Assembly: GCA_025354795.1 (NCBI GenBank)
Contig: JANXMF010000060.1
Location: 1-41,138, forward strand
Direction of reading: 5' to 3'
From: Pseudobdellovibrionaceae bacterium
GTDB lineage: Bacteria; Bdellovibrionota; Bdellovibrionia; Bdellovibrionales; UBA1609
Length of the DNA stretch: 41,138 nucleotides
Shown here: positions 39,172-41,138 of the stretch, in pieces
Numbering within the stretch: the first letter of the stretch is position 1
How the letters are laid out: the number at the start of each line of letters is the position of its first letter
Program-made: the position numbers and the translations under genes
Notes under the pieces: model-generated
The model's input: the letters and a program-made list of their open reading frames with translations, nothing else
What the model was told of the DNA's origin: nothing
The model's database searches: none

Positions 39172-41138
39172 TCATTTTTCGCCGGCTTTGACGATGGCTT
39201 GCAGGAGTTTATTTTTATGCACGGGTTTGGCCAAATGGGCGGTGAATCCAGCTTCCAGAATACGCTTGATCTCATCACTGCCGGCATAGGCGGTCAGGGC
39301 GATGGCCGGCGTATGCGCGCTCAGCGCGCGAATCTTGCGGATAAAACTGTAACCGTCTTCCCCAGGCATCGAAATGTCGCTCAGTAAAATATCCGGCTGC
39401 ATTTGCAAAAATAGGCGGTGACCGATTTCCGCTGAACTCGCCAGTCGCACCGTCGCGCCACACGATGTGAGCATGTCTTCAAACAAGTCGAGACTATCCA
39501 TATCGTCATCCACTACTAGGATACGAATACCATCGAGTGGTACCGGATTCAATTGCCCTGCCCCGCCCCGATTGCCATTGGGCAGCAGGGCGTGGGCCGG
39601 ACTGATCAATGGCAGACACACCGTAAACACCGTACCTTGGCCTTCGCCAGGACTTACCGCGCTGACCGTGCCTTGCTGCAGCTCCACCAGGCTTTTCACT
39701 AAGGATAGGCCCAGTCCCAGACCGCCATGACGACGTTTCATCGAAGTGTCCTCTTGGCTGAAGCGTTCAAAAATATGCGGCAAGAAATCAGCTTTGATCC
39801 CGCAACCGTTGTCCGCCACTTCCACCTTGACCGATTTGCCAGCGGTGGATTCGACAACCTCCAGGCGCAAGAAAATTTTGCCGTTTTCAGGCGTAAATTT
39901 GACTGCATTGTTGAGCAGATTCCAGAACACTTGCTCCATCCGCACCGGATCAGCGAGTATGTAACAGGGCAAGTCGCCCAGCTCAGCTTCGATCGAAATC
40001 GCTTTCTTTCCCGCCAGCGTTTGCGCGGCTTGGATCGCCAGCTTGGCAGTTTCCGTAACATCGATCGCTTGCAAATCAACCGACAATTTTCCGGCTTGGA
40101 TGCGCGAGATGTCGAGCAGGTCTTCAATCAACTGGCCTTGCACGTGAGCGCTGCGCTCGATCACGGATAGGGCATGCATCATCGACGGCGGTATTTCTTT
40201 GCGCGAGAGCAACTGCTGTGCCCAACCCAGAATGGTGGTAAGCGGGGTACGCAGCTCATGCGAGAGCACCGCAAGGAAGCTATCCTTGACTCGGTTGGCG
40301 CGCAAAGCGACGTCGCGAGCCTGCTCCAGCGCCGCTTGGGATTCCTGCAGCGCACTGATGTCCAAATTGATTCCGGCCCAGCGTGAAATCTCGCCTTTGT
40401 CGTTGCGGATGGGAACGCCGCGGGCCAGGACCGGATGCCACTTCCCGTCGACGCCGAGAAAGCGTTGCTGGATATCCCACACTCCGCCGGTGCGCACGCA
40501 TTCCTTCCACGCGGCCGCAGTGCGGGCCGAGTCCTCAGGATGCAACACGCCGGACCAGCCAAAATTGGAGCACTCTTCCTGAGTGAGGCCGATCAGCTTG
40601 AGCAGTGACTCGCTCGTGTAAGTGTTGCGGCCATCGGGTGCGCAGATCCAAATGCCATAGTCGATGGACTCACCGATCGCGCGGTAGATGCGTTCGTTTT
40701 CCTTAGACTCTTTAAATTTGGTGATATCCGAGGCGATCAAAACAAAACCGGGGTTGCGGCCTTCGATATTGGGAACTAGCGTGACATTAAAAGTGGCTTC
40801 GCGCCGATTCCCTGTTGTTTCACGCTCATAGACGACCTGCTCACCCGCCAATGCACGTTTAAACCAAGGCGCATGGGCCTGATAGACTTCCTCGCCTACG
40901 ATCCTTTGAAAGGACATGCCAATCACTTCATCAGGGTTCAAGTCATACCAATTGCAAAACGCGTCGTTGGCAAACAGCAAGCGTTCACGGGCATCCAGCT
41001 GCACCATTATCACCGGTGCGGCATTGGCGATCTGGCGGAGCTGGGCCATGGCTTTTTTGAGATTGTCGTGGGCGAGCTTTTCAGACTCGAGGGTGCGGCC
41101 AAAGGACTCCGAAACGCTCAACAAAGAGCGCCGACCAA
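39172..41138 (-). CDS. Hybrid sensor histidine kinase, PAS-PAS-HisKA-HATPase-REC (5' end cut by window edge)
   Basis: At least 650 aa; the frame is open to the right edge, so the N-terminus is outside. Two PAS domains (about 25-140 and 145-260) are followed by a HisKA domain with VLSHELRTPLTTILGWAQQLL (phospho-His), an HATPase with EQVFWNLLNNAVKFTP (N box), ADNGCGI (G1) and GGLGLGLSLVK (G2), and a C-terminal receiver with VVDDDMDSL, the phospho-acceptor in LLSDISMPGEDG and AKPVH. The second PAS begins GIWICAPDGRNTYTSE, a common PAS_3 type. The ligand is unknown and no partner response regulator is in the window. A TTG at 41124 is an internal codon rather than a start. Confidence 0.92.
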   Translation of the reverse strand, partial: GRRSLLSVSESFGRTLESEKLAHDNLKKAMAQLRQIANAAPVIMVQLDARERLLFANDAFCNWYDLNPDEVIGMSFQRIVGEEVYQAHAPWFKRALAGEQVVYERETTGNRREATFNVTLVPNIEGRNPGFVLIASDITKFKESKENERIYRAIGESIDYGIWICAPDGRNTYTSESLLKLIGLTQEECSNFGWSGVLHPEDSARTAAAWKECVRTGGVWDIQQRFLGVDGKWHPVLARGVPIRNDKGEISRWAGINLDISALQESQAALEQARDVALRANRVKDSFLAVLSHELRTPLTTILGWAQQLLSRKEIPPSMMHALSVIERSAHVQGQLIEDLLDISRIQAGKLSVDLQAIDVTETAKLAIQAAQTLAGKKAISIEAELGDLPCYILADPVRMEQVFWNLLNNAVKFTPENGKIFLRLEVVESTAGKSVKVEVADNGCGIKADFLPHIFERFSQEDTSMKRRHGGLGLGLSLVKSLVELQQGTVSAVSPGEGQGTVFTVCLPLISPAHALLPNGNRGGAGQLNPVPLDGIRILVVDDDMDSLDLFEDMLTSCGATVRLASSAEIGHRLFLQMQPDILLSDISMPGEDGYSFIRKIRALSAHTPAIALTAYAGSDEIKRILEAGFTAHLAKPVHKNKLLQAIVKAGEK

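Noticed and set aside
1-41138. tRNA, rRNA genes and CRISPR arrays
   Set aside because: I looked for cloverleaf-like stretches and regularly spaced repeats on both strands and saw none; absence by eye is not proof for small RNAs.

Overview
The window is a dense, roughly 55% GC, two-strand bacterial chromosome segment with small overlaps (ATGA, GTGA, TAATG) inside operons and about 37 recognisable genes. Gene content points to a Gram-negative of the Bdellovibrionota / old delta-proteobacterial type: many signal peptides and lipoboxes, outer-membrane porins, Bor-like lipoproteins, a PilZ protein, a Prc/Tsp protease, an ornithine-lipid type acyltransferase pair, and an EF-G whose N-terminus resembles the mitochondrial EFG1 / spirochaete-planctomycete-delta (spdEFG1) type. 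The taxonomy is inference; there is no rRNA or tRNA gene here.

Layout. 1-5.2 kb: the last codons of an upstream gene ending in a sliding-clamp-binding motif, a Prc protease, and an operon of 2-oxoacid dehydrogenase E1 alpha and E1 beta with a methyltransferase. 5.3-10.3 kb (mostly minus): DUF1993, PyrE, a tiny membrane ORF with a hairpin-covered ribosome site, then fusA-dcd and CBS-cutA, each pair overlapping. 10.4-12.5 kb: RecQ (near-leaderless) and Aat. 12.5-14.9 kb (minus): PilZ protein, then an ankyrin lipoprotein followed by two tandem Bor-like lipoproteins. 14.9-18 kb: a selenium module, the tRNA 2-selenouridine synthase followed by an FAD-oxidoreductase/SelD fusion. 18.1-24.5 kb: an NRAMP-related transporter, a charged secreted protein, DUF3465, an MgtA-type Mg2+ ATPase, a C39-like protein and an EamA permease.

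24.6-31.8 kb is the accessory-looking part: an orphan AT-richer gene, an IS4-type transposase N-terminus fused in frame to a GNAT-like acyltransferase followed by a methyltransferase, a membrane glycosyltransferase/TPR protein, a TolC-family pseudogene with two in-frame stops, a ComEA-like HhH protein, a 500-bp gap, and an AAA/DUF4143 ATPase gene bounded by a perfect 12-bp inverted repeat over its start codon and a terminator just after its stop.

31.8-41.1 kb: a PHP phosphoesterase; a run of outer-membrane genes in which two paralogous porins flank a small CXXCH cytochrome ORF and a CXXCH-plus-beta-barrel protein, possibly a porin-cytochrome electron conduit, although the heme genes have a disturbed reading frame; an OlsB/OlsA-like acyltransferase pair with a secreted HNH nuclease; and a hybrid PAS histidine kinase cut by the right edge.

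The strongest candidates for something undescribed are the heme-porin/porin cluster (32.5-36.4 kb), the transposase-acyltransferase chimera (25.1-26.7 kb), and the inverted-repeat-controlled DUF4143 ATPase unit (30.6-31.8 kb).
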